Shown: in pieces, positions 17,689-26,424 of the stretch
Numbering within the stretch: position 1 is the first letter of the stretch
How the letters are laid out: each line of letters opens with the position of its first letter
Assembly (NCBI RefSeq): GCF_000423665.1
Contig: NZ_KE384073.1
Location: 200,144-264,143 of the forward strand
Source: Solirubrobacter soli DSM 22325
Lineage (GTDB): Bacteria > Actinomycetota > Thermoleophilia > Solirubrobacterales > Solirubrobacteraceae
DNA length: 64,000 bases
Reading direction: 5' to 3'
Program-made: the position numbers and the translations under genes
The notes under the pieces: generated by a model
What the model saw: the letters and a program-made list of their open reading frames with translations, nothing else
What the model was told of the DNA's origin: nothing
The model's database searches: none

Positions 17689-18294
17689 ATGCCCACCATT
17701 TCACCTACCTCATCCAGTAATGGACAGCGTCCTGCGGGGGAAACCTCGGAGGCACGCATCGCGAAGGCTCTCGCTCATCCGTTGCGCGCGCGTATCTTGC
17801 AGCGGCTCGGTGAGCGTGTGGCCAGTCCCGGGGACCTCGCGGTGGAGCTGGGCGCTCCGCTGGGGGTCGTCTCCTATCACGTGCGGATGCTGCGCGACTA
17901 TGACTGTGTCGAGCTTGTCCGGACGGAGCCGCGCCGTGGCGCGTTGCAGCATTTCTATAAGGCGACGGCTCGCCCGAACCTGGATGAGGGGCAGTGGCGC
18001 ACGCTCCCGTCGGGGTTGCGGCGTGAGCTGGCGGGCGAGACGATCGCCGACCTGGTCGCCGATCTCGGCACGGCGGCCGATGCGGGCAAGCTCGACGATC
18101 CGGACGTGGTGCTCTCGCGGACGCCGTTGGAGCTGGACGAGAAGGCGTTTCGCAAGTTGAACAAGTTGATGGCCAAGACGCTGGATCAGGCGTTGGCGAT
18201 CGCGGCTGAGAGCGCCGGCCGCAACGAGGGTTCGGACGACTCGGTGTTCCCGACCGAGCTCGGCCTGCTGCACTTCAAGCGCGCCGAGGGCTAG
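17689..18294 (+). CDS. ArsR-like winged-helix transcriptional regulator
   Basis: 201 residues from ATG 17689. After a polar N-tail, a winged helix domain covers about residues 25-100: IAKALAHPLRARILQRL, then GDLAVELGAPLGVVSYHVRMLRDYDCVELV. It lacks the paired metal-binding Cys of classical ArsR. The C-terminal 90 residues are helical and unassigned. It is divergent from the toxin-antitoxin pair across 76 bp that include an AT-rich segment, and it is closed by a strong terminator. The regulated gene is not evident. Confidence 0.8.
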   Translation: MPTISPTSSSNGQRPAGETSEARIAKALAHPLRARILQRLGERVASPGDLAVELGAPLGVVSYHVRMLRDYDCVELVRTEPRRGALQHFYKATARPNLDEGQWRTLPSGLRRELAGETIADLVADLGTAADAGKLDDPDVVLSRTPLELDEKAFRKLNKLMAKTLDQALAIAAESAGRNEGSDDSVFPTELGLLHFKRAEG

Positions 18295-18301
18295 CCCGAG
18301 A

Positions 18302-18330
18302 CGAAGGCCCCGCTCGGCGCGGGGCCTTCG
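18302..18330 (+). terminator. Rho-independent-like terminator
   Basis: A 12-bp perfect stem (CGAAGGCCCCGC with its complement) and a 5-base loop, 8 bp after the ArsR-like stop. The following bases are not a U-run, as is common in high-GC actinobacteria. Confidence 0.75.
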
Positions 18331-18407
18331 CTCAGATCACGCGGTCAGCCGGAAGCGTCAGCACGCGGACGCGCCAACTCGGCTCAAAGATCGGCGCGGT
18401 GCTGCCG

Positions 18408-21002
18408 ATGCAAGCGCGAATGCTCTCCCGCCGCCGCGTCCCGCTGCTCGCTGTGTTCGTCGGCGCGCTTGCGAGCCTGGCCGTTTCGCTGGTCGCCTTC
18501 CACGCCGACCGCGCGAGGACCGCGGCCCGTGACAGCGAGGCCCGCGCCCAGGCCGCCGGCGCGCTCGAGGTGCTGACCGCCGGCCTGGAGAGCCGCGTCG
18601 TCGACGTGCGCAGCCTCTTCGTCTCCAGCGAGTCGGTCAGCGAACGCGAGTACACGGGCTTCACGACCCCGATGGTCGGCCTCGGCCGCGCCAGCAGCAT
18701 CAACTGGCTGCGCAAGGTGATGCCCGCCGACCGGGCCGCGGTCGAGCGCGAGCTCGGCGTGAAGATCACCATGCTGGCTCCGGACGGCCGCCTGGTCGCG
18801 GACACGACGCCCGGGCCGGTCTTTCCGCTCCGCTACGGGACGCGGGGCGTCCGCGCTCGCTCCCTGGTCGGCTTCAACGCCTTCACGAGCGGCGATCGCC
18901 GCGCGGCGATCGAGCGCGCGGTGGCCACCGGCCGGCCGGCCTCGACCGCGCTGATCAGGCTCGCCACCGGCCGCCGGCCGGGGTTCGTGCTGTACGTCCC
19001 GGTCTACAAGCCTCCGGGACGGCACCTGATGGAGGACGTCGTCGGGGTCGTCGCCGGGGCGTTCAGCATGGAGGATGCCCGCACGGCGGTCCTGCGCGCG
19101 GTTCCGCCCGGGACCGGGGTGCGCGTCCGGCTCGAAGGCGACGAGGTCCTGGACCGGGGAGCCGTCGACCCACGCGCGCCGACGACCAGCTTCAGCTTCG
19201 CCGGCCGCACCTGGTCGGTCCAGAGCCGCGCCGCCTCCGGCGGCGGGCTCCGGCTCGGCCCGGTCACGCTGGCCGCCGGCATCCTGCTCATGGTCCTGCT
19301 GCTCCTCGCCAACTGGGCGCGCTCCAGTCGCCGGTTGCTCGACACCGGCCGCCGCGACCGCGACCGCGCCGAACGGCGGTTCCTCGACACGTTCGCCTCC
19401 GCGCCGATCGGCATGGCGCTGATCACCCCCGCGGGGGAGATCATCCGCGTCAACCGGGCCTTCAGCGACCTGCTCGGCCGCCCCGAGGACGAGCTCGCCG
19501 GCGGGCACGCCCCGAGCGTCATCCTCGCCGAGGACCGGGCGCGCGGCAGCGAGCTGTTCATCGAGGCCGCGGCCCGCCCAGGCGACGCGGTCGCCGGCGA
19601 CATCCGCCTGCACACCGCGGCCGGCGTGCGCTGGACGGAGAGCCACGTGACGTACCTGGCGGGCGAGGGCTTGCTGTTGATCCAGGCGATCGACATCAGC
19701 GACCGCCGCGAGTTCGAGGACCAGCTCGTCCATCAGGCGGAGCACGACTCGCTGACCGACCTGCTCAACCGGCGCGGGTTCCGGCGCGTCGTCGCCCGCC
19801 ACCTCGCCGGCGACACCGCGGGCGGCGCGATCATGCTGCTCGACCTCGATCACTTCAAGGCGGTCAACGACCTCCACGGCCATCGCGCCGGCGACCGCGT
19901 GCTCGAAGGCGCCGCGCGCGTGCTGCGCGACTGCGTGCGCTCCGAGGACGCCGTCGCGCGCCTCGGCGGCGACGAGTTCGCCGTGCTGCTGCCGCATGCC
20001 GACGCCGAGCAGGCACGCGCCGCGGCCGGCCGCCTGCTCGAAGCGCTGGCCGACCACGGGACCCACGGGATCTCGGCCAGCGTCGGCGTGGCGATGCTGG
20101 CGGTGGACATGCGCGGCCCCGACGACGCGCTCGTCGCCGCCGACCTCGCGATGTACGACGCCAAGGCCGCCGGGCGCAACCGGTACGCGTTCTTCGACGA
20201 GCACGCCACCGCCCCGTCGGCGACGCGTGACCGGCTCGAGTGGGTCGAGCGCATCCGCGCCGCGCTCGACGAGGACCGGCTCGTGCTGGCGGCGCAGCCG
20301 ATCCGCTGCGTGCGCTCGGGCGAGGTCGTCCACCACGAGCTCCTGCTGCGCATGCGCGACCACGACGGCCGCGAGATCCCGCCCGGGGCCTTCCTCGGCG
20401 TCGCCGAGGAGTTCGGCCTGATCGGCGAGATCGACCTGTGGGTCGCGCGTTCGGCGATCGCGATCCTCGATCGCCACCGCGACCGCAACCTCGTCTTCCA
20501 CGTCAATCTCTCCGGGCGCTCGCTGGGTGAGGAGACGCTGCTGGCCTCGATCCGTGACGAGCTCGAGCGCACCGGTGTCGACCCGTGCTCGCTGGTCTTC
20601 GAGATCACCGAGACCACCGCGGTCAGCAGCCTCGAGGAGGCGCGCGTGTTCGCCGTCGCGCTGACCGAGATGGGCTGTCGTCTCGCGCTGGACGACTTCG
20701 GCGCCGGCTTCAGCTCGTTCGTCTACCTCAAGCAGCTGCCGTTCGACGTGCTCAAGATCGACGGCGAGTTCGTCCGCCAGTGCACGACGACCCCCGCCGA
20801 CCGCGTGATCCTCGAGTCGCTCGTCCACACCGCCGCGGGCCTCAACAAGCGGACCGTGGCGGAGTTCGTCGAGGACCAGGAGACCGAGGACCTGCTGCGC
20901 GAGCTCGGCGTCGACATGGTGCAGGGCTACCACGTCGGCCGTCCCGTCGCCGTGGACGAGGCGATCGCGGCCGTGCAGACGCATCAAACCAGCTTGATGT
21001 AA
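18408..21002 (+). CDS. Membrane GGDEF-EAL protein with extracytoplasmic sensor and PAS domain
   Basis: About 864 residues from ATG 18408; GTG 18399 and ATG 18420 are alternatives. A first membrane span (VPLLAVFVGALASLAVSLV), an extracytoplasmic CHASE-like sensor of about 240 residues, a second span (VTLAAGILLMVLLLL), a PAS domain (RRFLDTFASAPIGMALI), then GGDEF and EAL domains. The cyclase motif is intact (ARLGGDEFAVLL). The phosphodiesterase has ELLLR in place of EAL, but keeps VNLSGRSL, EITETT, LDDFGAGFSS and LKIDGEF. It could therefore make and/or degrade cyclic di-GMP in response to an external cue. Confidence 0.9.
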   Translation: MQARMLSRRRVPLLAVFVGALASLAVSLVAFHADRARTAARDSEARAQAAGALEVLTAGLESRVVDVRSLFVSSESVSEREYTGFTTPMVGLGRASSINWLRKVMPADRAAVERELGVKITMLAPDGRLVADTTPGPVFPLRYGTRGVRARSLVGFNAFTSGDRRAAIERAVATGRPASTALIRLATGRRPGFVLYVPVYKPPGRHLMEDVVGVVAGAFSMEDARTAVLRAVPPGTGVRVRLEGDEVLDRGAVDPRAPTTSFSFAGRTWSVQSRAASGGGLRLGPVTLAAGILLMVLLLLANWARSSRRLLDTGRRDRDRAERRFLDTFASAPIGMALITPAGEIIRVNRAFSDLLGRPEDELAGGHAPSVILAEDRARGSELFIEAAARPGDAVAGDIRLHTAAGVRWTESHVTYLAGEGLLLIQAIDISDRREFEDQLVHQAEHDSLTDLLNRRGFRRVVARHLAGDTAGGAIMLLDLDHFKAVNDLHGHRAGDRVLEGAARVLRDCVRSEDAVARLGGDEFAVLLPHADAEQARAAAGRLLEALADHGTHGISASVGVAMLAVDMRGPDDALVAADLAMYDAKAAGRNRYAFFDEHATAPSATRDRLEWVERIRAALDEDRLVLAAQPIRCVRSGEVVHHELLLRMRDHDGREIPPGAFLGVAEEFGLIGEIDLWVARSAIAILDRHRDRNLVFHVNLSGRSLGEETLLASIRDELERTGVDPCSLVFEITETTAVSSLEEARVFAVALTEMGCRLALDDFGAGFSSFVYLKQLPFDVLKIDGEFVRQCTTTPADRVILESLVHTAAGLNKRTVAEFVEDQETEDLLRELGVDMVQGYHVGRPVAVDEAIAAVQTHQTSLM

Positions 21003-21015
21003 TCTCCGTGCGGCG

Positions 21016-21714
21016 ATGTCGCCGCCGCCCTTTCTCCGTCTCGCGAGCCATCCGGTGCGCTGGACGCTGCTGCGCGAGCTGGGGCACAGCGACCGCCGGG
21101 TGGGGGAGCTGTGCGCCCTCGCCGGCGAGCGTCAGAGCCTCGTCTCGTACCACCTGCGCCGGCTCCGGGACGGCGGGCTGGTGTTCGCCCGCCGCAGCCT
21201 CGCCGACGGGCGCGACACCTACTACGCGCTCGACGTCGCGCGGTGCGGCGAGCTGTTGGCCGAGGCCGGCGCCGCGATGCACCCCGCGCTCGGCGCGGGG
21301 GCGCCCTCGGCCGTGACCGCGGACATCCTGTTCCTGTGCACCGGCAACAGCGCCCGCTCGCAGATGGCCGAGGCACTCGCGGGCCGGCACGCCGGCGTGC
21401 GCGCCTGGAGCGCCGGGAGCCGGCCGAAGCCGCTGCACCCGCACGCGGTCACGGTGATGGCGCGTCGCGGGCTCGACATCGCCGCCGCGCGGCCGAAGCA
21501 CCTCGACGAGTTCGCCGATCGGCGGTTCGACGTCGTGGTCACCCTCTGCGACCGCGTCCGCGAGGTCTGCCCGGAGTACCCGCGGGCGATCCACTGGAGC
21601 CTGCGCGACCCCAGCGGCGGCGACGAGGCCGCGTTCGAGTCGGTCGCGGAGGAGCTCGAGCGGCGCATCGGCTTCCTGCTCGCAACGATCGGATCGGAGG
21701 CGATCCATGTCTGA
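21016..21714 (+). CDS. ArsR-ArsC fusion: winged-helix repressor joined to arsenate reductase-like phosphatase
   Basis: 232 residues. Residues 1-85 are an ArsR-type winged helix (SHPVRWTLLRELGHSDRRV, QSLVSYHLRRLRDGGLV). From about 95 a low-molecular-weight phosphatase fold begins with the Cx5R loop LCTGNSARSQ. It continues with WSAGSRPKPLHPHAV and VVTLCDRVREVCPEYP, matching thioredoxin-type arsenate reductases. One protein may thus sense and reduce arsenate. It is followed by an 8-bp overlap into the VOC gene and then chrA, forming one operon. Fusions of this kind are known in actinobacteria. Confidence 0.85.
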   Translation: MSPPPFLRLASHPVRWTLLRELGHSDRRVGELCALAGERQSLVSYHLRRLRDGGLVFARRSLADGRDTYYALDVARCGELLAEAGAAMHPALGAGAPSAVTADILFLCTGNSARSQMAEALAGRHAGVRAWSAGSRPKPLHPHAVTVMARRGLDIAAARPKHLDEFADRRFDVVVTLCDRVREVCPEYPRAIHWSLRDPSGGDEAAFESVAEELERRIGFLLATIGSEAIHV

Positions 21715-22087
21715 GGAGCTCGTCCATGTCCGCTACCTCGTCGACGACGTCGAGGCCGCGGTCGCGTTCTACACCACCCACCTGGGCTTCGAGCCGCGCA
21801 TGAGCGCGCTGCCCGCGTTCGCCGACGTCGTCCGCGGCCGGCTGCGGCTGCTCATCAGCGGGCCGCTGAGCTCGGCGGGCCGCGCGCTGCCCGACGGTCG
21901 GGTGCCGGAGCCCGGCGGCTGGAACCGCATCCACCTGCTGGTCGACGACATCGCCGCCGAGGTCGCTCGGCTCGAGGCGGAGGGCGTGACGTTCCGCAGC
22001 GGCATCGTCAGCGGGCCGGGTGGGCGGCAGATCGTCCTCGACGACCCGGCCGGGAACCCGGTCGAGCTGTTCCAACCGCGCGCTTGA
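21707..22087 (+). CDS. VOC-superfamily (glyoxalase/dioxygenase fold) protein
   Basis: 126 residues. The paired beta-alpha-beta-beta-beta units are visible: VHVRYLVDDVEAAVAFYTTHLGF and WNRIHLLVDDIAAEVARLEAEG, with the C-terminal GRQIVLDDPAGNPVELFQP. Probable metal ligands are the His near the start and the Glu of VELF. It lacks the paired Cys expected of the ArsI C-As lyase, so that function is not claimed. It sits between the ArsR-ArsC fusion and chrA and overlaps both, suggesting an oxyanion-detoxification role. Confidence 0.85.
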   Translation: MSEELVHVRYLVDDVEAAVAFYTTHLGFEPRMSALPAFADVVRGRLRLLISGPLSSAGRALPDGRVPEPGGWNRIHLLVDDIAAEVARLEAEGVTFRSGIVSGPGGRQIVLDDPAGNPVELFQPRA

Positions 22088-23211
22088 GCGTTCCGCGCCT
22101 GTCCGAGGTCCTGCGCGAGTGGGGCCGGATCGGCTGCATCGGCTTCGGCGGTCCGCCCGCGCACATCGCGCTGCTGCGGCAGCTGTGCGTCGAGCGGCGC
22201 AAGTGGATCGACGAGCAGGAGTTCGAGGACGCGATCGCCGCGACCAACCTGATCCCCGGTCCGGCCTCGACCCAGCTCGCGATCTACTGCGCCTGGCGGC
22301 TGCGGGGCGTCGCGGGCGCGTTCGTCGGCGGGCTCGGTTTCATCGTGCCGGGGTTGATCGCGATCCTCGCGCTGTCGGCGCTGTTCCTCTCCGACGCGCC
22401 TCCGGAGTGGGTGCTCGGCGCCGGTGCCGGGGCGGGAGCGGCGGTGGCCGCGGTCGCCGTCCACGCCGCCGTGGGCCTTGCGCCCCCGAGCTGGACGCGC
22501 GCCGCGTCGCAGGTCAGGTGGGGCGCCTACGCGCTGGCGGGCGGGGTCTCGGCCGCGACCGTCGGCCCGTTCCTCGTCCTGGTGCTGCTGGCGTGCGGCG
22601 CGATCGAGCTGTCGCTGCGGCGGCCCGGCCGGGTGCTCGGGGCGCATCCGCTGCTGCTGGCCTCGGTGGGTGCGCCGGGCGGGCTCCTCGCGCTGGCCTG
22701 GGTCGCGTTGAAGGTCGGCGCGCTCTCCTACGGCGGGGGCTTCGTGATCATCCCGCTGATGCAGCACGACGCGGTCGAGACCTACCACTGGATGACCGAC
22801 GCCCAGTTCCTGAACGCCGTCGCGCTCGGCCAGGTGACGCCCGGGCCGGTCGTGCACACCGTCGCCGCCGTGGGCTACGCGGCGGCGGGGGTCGGCGGCG
22901 GGCTGTTGGCCGCGGCGATCGCGTTCGCGCCGTCGTTCTCGTTCATCCTGCTCGGCGCCCAGCGGTTCGACCGGCTGCGGGCGAACGCGGGCGTGCGCAG
23001 CTTCCTCGACGGCGCCGGCCCGGCGGCGATCGGGGCGATCGCGGGCGCGGCGATCCCGCTGGCGCTCGCCCTGCAGGAGGCGTGGCAGCTCGCGGTGCTG
23101 GCGGGTGCCCTGGTGGCCGTGTTCGCGGCGCGCCGCGGGGTCGTCTCCGTCCTGCTCGGCGCGGGCGTGGCCGGCGTGGTGGTTGCGCTGGCAGGAGGCC
23201 CGTTGCCGTAG
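22084..23211 (+). CDS. chrA: Chromate transporter, two-domain
   Basis: 375 residues from TTG 22084, which overlaps the previous stop as TTGA. This is the long CHR form with two homologous halves. The first begins GRIGCIGFGGPPAHIALLR with NLIPGPASTQLA; the second has VGALSYGGGFVIIPLMQ and ALGQVTPGPVVHTVAA. About ten hydrophobic segments make it an inner-membrane protein. ChrA exports chromate; some members carry sulfate. Linkage to arsenate-type genes supports oxyanion resistance. Confidence 0.9.
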   Translation: MSVPRLSEVLREWGRIGCIGFGGPPAHIALLRQLCVERRKWIDEQEFEDAIAATNLIPGPASTQLAIYCAWRLRGVAGAFVGGLGFIVPGLIAILALSALFLSDAPPEWVLGAGAGAGAAVAAVAVHAAVGLAPPSWTRAASQVRWGAYALAGGVSAATVGPFLVLVLLACGAIELSLRRPGRVLGAHPLLLASVGAPGGLLALAWVALKVGALSYGGGFVIIPLMQHDAVETYHWMTDAQFLNAVALGQVTPGPVVHTVAAVGYAAAGVGGGLLAAAIAFAPSFSFILLGAQRFDRLRANAGVRSFLDGAGPAAIGAIAGAAIPLALALQEAWQLAVLAGALVAVFAARRGVVSVLLGAGVAGVVVALAGGPLP

Positions 23212-23247
23212 ATTTGTCGCTCCTCAATACTAATCGAGGGGGAGACG

Positions 23248-24978
23248 ATGTATCGGGCGAAGCTGGCGGTGGCCGTGTCGATGATGTCGGCCTCGGTCGC
23301 CGCGCCGGCACTGGCCGAGGACAAGTTCCTCGGGAGCGTCAACGATTTCACGAACCCGCTGTTCGCGCAGTACTTCGACCAGGTCACACCGGAGAACGCG
23401 GGCAAGTGGGGGAGCGCCGCGGGGACGACGCGCACGGCGGCGATGCGCTGGACCGCGCTCGACCAGGCGTACACCTTCGCCAAGACCAACGGCTTCGGCT
23501 TCAACTTCCACGTGCTGCTGTGGGGCAACCAGCAGCCGACCTGGATGGCGACGCTGCCGCCCGAGGAGCAGTTGATCGAGATCAAGAAGTGGTTCGCGGC
23601 GGTGGCCGCGCGCTATCCCGCGATCGACTGGCTCCAGGTGGTCAATGAGGCCACGTGGGACCCGCCGGACGGCTCGGTGCCGAAGAACGCGGGCGCGAAC
23701 TTCGCGTCGAGCGGCAACTACGTCCAGGCCCTCGGTGGCGCCAACGGCACGGACGGGACCGGCTACGACTGGATCCTCAACGCGTTCCGGCTCGCGCGCC
23801 AGTACTTCCCGAACACCAAGCTGATGCTCAACGACGTCGCCATCACCGGCATGACGGCGGCGACCGACGAATACCTGAAGATCATCAACATCCTCAAGCG
23901 CGAGAACCTGATCGACGTGGTCGGGCTCCAGGCGCACGCGTTCGAGTTCATCCCCAACAACCCGAACGTCCCGTCGATCCCGGGTCACCCGTACCAGCCC
24001 GTGACCGACATGGCGGTGCACAAGGCCAACCTCGACCGTCTGGCCGCGACCGGCGTGCCGATCCAGCTCACCGAGCTCGACCTCGACGGGTTCGACGTCG
24101 ACGGCGTGCCCGGCGACGAGATGCAGCTGCGGTACTACCGCCAGGTGTTCCCGACCTTCTGGGAGCACCCGAGCGTCAAGGGGGTCACGCTGTGGGGCTG
24201 GCGCCAGCCGAACCACTGGCGCAACGCCCAGAACGCGCCGATCTTCCTCTCCAACGGGACATTGAAGCCGGCGGCGCAGTGGCTCTTCGCCTACGTCAAC
24301 GGGATCGCCCCGGTCATCAAGCCCGCGCAGACGTTCACGGTGACCGACGTCAATGCGCCCGTCGGCGTCGTCCAGGCCGACGATTGGGCGTCGCAGATCG
24401 GCCGCACCAACCTGCGCACGTTCAGCTGGTCGATCACGGGCGGAACCGGCGCCGGGATCTTCTCGATCGCCCCGGGCACGGGGGAGTTGCGGGTCGCCGA
24501 CCAGCGGCTGCTCGACGAGCACGCGTCGTACTCGCTGAGGCTGCGCGTGAGCGACGGCTTCAACACGAGCGACGAGGTTGCCGCGACGGTCACCACCGGC
24601 GAGCTGGCGAACGTCGTGCACGCGGACGTCGGCGCCTCCGTGCCGGCGACGCTCTCGCTGACGCTGGGGGCGCCCGCCGGGTTCGGCGCGTTCACGCCGG
24701 GGGTCACGCGCGACTACACGGCGTCGACGAGCGCGACCGTGACCTCGAGCGCGGGCGACGCGGCGCTGACGTTCTCCGACCCTGGACATCTGCTGAACGG
24801 GACGTTCGCCTTGCCCGAGCCGCTGGTCGTCTCGCTCTCCAAGGTCGCCTGGCCGGGCCCGGCGTCCAACGACCCGGTCACGATCGACTTCAAGCAGCAC
24901 ATCGGCGCGGCGGACGCGCTGCGAACGGGTGCCTACAGCCGCACGCTGACGTTCACGTTGTCGACGACCGCGCCCTAG
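23248..24978 (+). CDS. Secreted GH10 endo-1,4-beta-xylanase with C-terminal beta domains
   Basis: 576 residues. GAGGGGGAG just upstream fixes ATG 23248, and a signal peptide ends near ALAEDKF. The GH10 barrel (about 25-355) has VTPENAGKWGS, HVLLWGNQQPTW, the acid/base Glu134 in VVNEATWD and the nucleophile Glu276 in IQLTELDLDG, plus GVTLWGW. It should cut xylan outside the cell. A cadherin-like module (about 360-450) and a further beta-rich domain follow. They could bind substrate or wall, though neither is a recognised carbohydrate-binding family. Its stop shares CTAG with the convergent cupin gene. Confidence 0.92.
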   Translation: MYRAKLAVAVSMMSASVAAPALAEDKFLGSVNDFTNPLFAQYFDQVTPENAGKWGSAAGTTRTAAMRWTALDQAYTFAKTNGFGFNFHVLLWGNQQPTWMATLPPEEQLIEIKKWFAAVAARYPAIDWLQVVNEATWDPPDGSVPKNAGANFASSGNYVQALGGANGTDGTGYDWILNAFRLARQYFPNTKLMLNDVAITGMTAATDEYLKIINILKRENLIDVVGLQAHAFEFIPNNPNVPSIPGHPYQPVTDMAVHKANLDRLAATGVPIQLTELDLDGFDVDGVPGDEMQLRYYRQVFPTFWEHPSVKGVTLWGWRQPNHWRNAQNAPIFLSNGTLKPAAQWLFAYVNGIAPVIKPAQTFTVTDVNAPVGVVQADDWASQIGRTNLRTFSWSITGGTGAGIFSIAPGTGELRVADQRLLDEHASYSLRLRVSDGFNTSDEVAATVTTGELANVVHADVGASVPATLSLTLGAPAGFGAFTPGVTRDYTASTSATVTSSAGDAALTFSDPGHLLNGTFALPEPLVVSLSKVAWPGPASNDPVTIDFKQHIGAADALRTGAYSRTLTFTLSTTAP

Positions 24979-25376
24979 CTTCCGCCGCCGTACTCCGCGT
25001 CGGTCACGAGCGCTCCCCACGTGACCGTGTTGCCGGTGTCGTCGGCCTGCTGGATGGCGATGTGGACCATGAAGCGGTTCGGGTCGGCGCCGTGCCAGTG
25101 GTTCTCGCCCGCATCGAAGAAGACGCGGTCGCCAGGGCGGATGGTCTCGATCGGGCCGCCCTCGCGCTGGCAGCGGCCGACGCCTTCGGTGACGAAGAGC
25201 GTCTGGCCGTTCGGGTGCGTGTGCCACGCGGTGCGGGCGCCGGGGGCGAAGTGGACGCTCGCGGCGGCGTAGGTGGAGTTGCCGGTGGGCGCGGCGACGG
25301 CGTCGATGTAGACGTCACCGGTGAACGAGTCCGACGGACCCTTCCGGGTCTCGATGCTGCTGCGGGTGATCTGCAC
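24975..25376 (-). CDS. Small cupin-domain protein
   Basis: 133 residues from GTG 25376, with AAAGGA upstream. A single double-stranded beta-helix has the metal-binding cupin motifs: GARTAWHTHPNGQTLFVTEG (two His and probable Gln/Glu ligands) and PGDRVFFDAGENHWHGA (His ligand). Proteins of this type near aldo-keto reductases are often annotated as carboxymuconolactone or quercetinase-like, but no substrate can be named. It is the last gene of the XRE-AKR-AKR-cupin unit, 16 bp after the reductase. Confidence 0.85.
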   Translation of the reverse strand: MQITRSSIETRKGPSDSFTGDVYIDAVAAPTGNSTYAAASVHFAPGARTAWHTHPNGQTLFVTEGVGRCQREGGPIETIRPGDRVFFDAGENHWHGADPNRFMVHIAIQQADDTGNTVTWGALVTDAEYGGGS

Positions 25377-25392
25377 GGAGATCGGTCCTTTC

Positions 25393-26424
25393 CTAGCGCC
25401 GGCGCAGCTGCGGCTGCAGCACCTGCTCGCCGTAGCTGTTGTCGGCGGGGTTGATGGTCACGCCCGGGGCCACGATCTCGTCGATCCGGTCCAGCGTCGC
25501 AGCGTCGAGGACCGCATCCGCGGCCGGGAGCTGGCTCTCGAGCTGCTCCATCGTGCGCGGCCCGATGATCGCCGACGTGACCGCCGGGTGGTTGATCACG
25601 AACGCGATCGCGAGCTCGATCAGCGTCAGCCCGGCGTCGTCGGCGACCGTCGCGAGCGCCTGGACGGCCTCGAGCTTGCGCTGGTTGGCCGGCAGCGACA
25701 TGTCGAAGCGGTTCGCGAGCCGCCGGCGGGCGGGTGAGGTGGGGGAGCTGTCGGCCGTCCAGTTCCCCGACAGCCAGCCGCCGGAGAGCGGGCTGTAGGT
25801 GAGGATGCCCATGCCGTGGCGCTGGGCGGTGGGGAGGACGTCGAGCTCGATGCCGCGGACGAGCGGGGAGTAGGGCGGCTGCTCGGTGCGGAAGCGCTGC
25901 AGGCGGTGCTCGCGCGCGGCCCACTGCGCCTCGACGATCTCGCTGCCGGAGAACGACGAGGAGCCGATGTAGCGGACCTTGCCCTGGGTGACGAGGTCGG
26001 TCAACGCGCCGAGCGTCTCCTCGACGTCGACCGCCGGATCGGGACGGTGGACCTGGTAGAGGTCGATGTGGTCGGTCTGCAGGCGGCGCAGCGACTGCTC
26101 GACCGCGGTGACGATCCAGCGCCGTGACGGGCCGCGCCGGTTGGGGTCCTCGCCCATCGGCATGAAGAACTTCGTCGCGAGGACGACGTCGTCGCGACGG
26201 CCCTTCAAAGCCTTGCCGACGATCTCTTCGGACTCGCCGGCGGAGTACACGTCAGCGGTGTCGACGAAGTTCACGCCCGCGTCGAGCGCGGCGTGGATGA
26301 TGCGGATCGAGTCGTCGTGGTCGGTGTTGCCCCACGCCCCGAACATCATCGTGCCGAGGCAGAGGCTCGAGACCTGGACCCCGGTGCGGCCGAGCGGGCG
26401 GTACGTGTCGATGCTCATGCTCAT
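25393..26424 (-). CDS. Aldo-keto reductase (long type)
   Basis: 343 residues. ATG 26424 overlaps the upstream reductase stop as ATGA. The NADPH-dependent TIM-barrel catalytic tetrad is present: Asp and Tyr in DTADVYSAGESE, Lys in ATKFFMP, His in LYQVHRPD. The cofactor region includes SAIIGPRTMEQLESQL. It belongs to the AKR11/YhdN-like branch that reduces small carbonyls. It follows a second AKR of a different subfamily, so the pair may handle related aldehydes or ketones. Confidence 0.88.
   Translation of the reverse strand: MSMSIDTYRPLGRTGVQVSSLCLGTMMFGAWGNTDHDDSIRIIHAALDAGVNFVDTADVYSAGESEEIVGKALKGRRDDVVLATKFFMPMGEDPNRRGPSRRWIVTAVEQSLRRLQTDHIDLYQVHRPDPAVDVEETLGALTDLVTQGKVRYIGSSSFSGSEIVEAQWAAREHRLQRFRTEQPPYSPLVRGIELDVLPTAQRHGMGILTYSPLSGGWLSGNWTADSSPTSPARRRLANRFDMSLPANQRKLEAVQALATVADDAGLTLIELAIAFVINHPAVTSAIIGPRTMEQLESQLPAADAVLDAATLDRIDEIVAPGVTINPADNSYGEQVLQPQLRRR

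Noticed and set aside
18384..20987. Minus-strand 867-residue frame opposite the GGDEF-EAL gene
   Set aside because: Antisense shadow: repetitive Asp/Arg/Val composition and no domain, against a full GGDEF-EAL protein on the other strand.
21707..22087. ArsI C-As lyase
   Set aside because: VOC fold in an arsenic-type operon, but the paired Cys expected of ArsI is absent.
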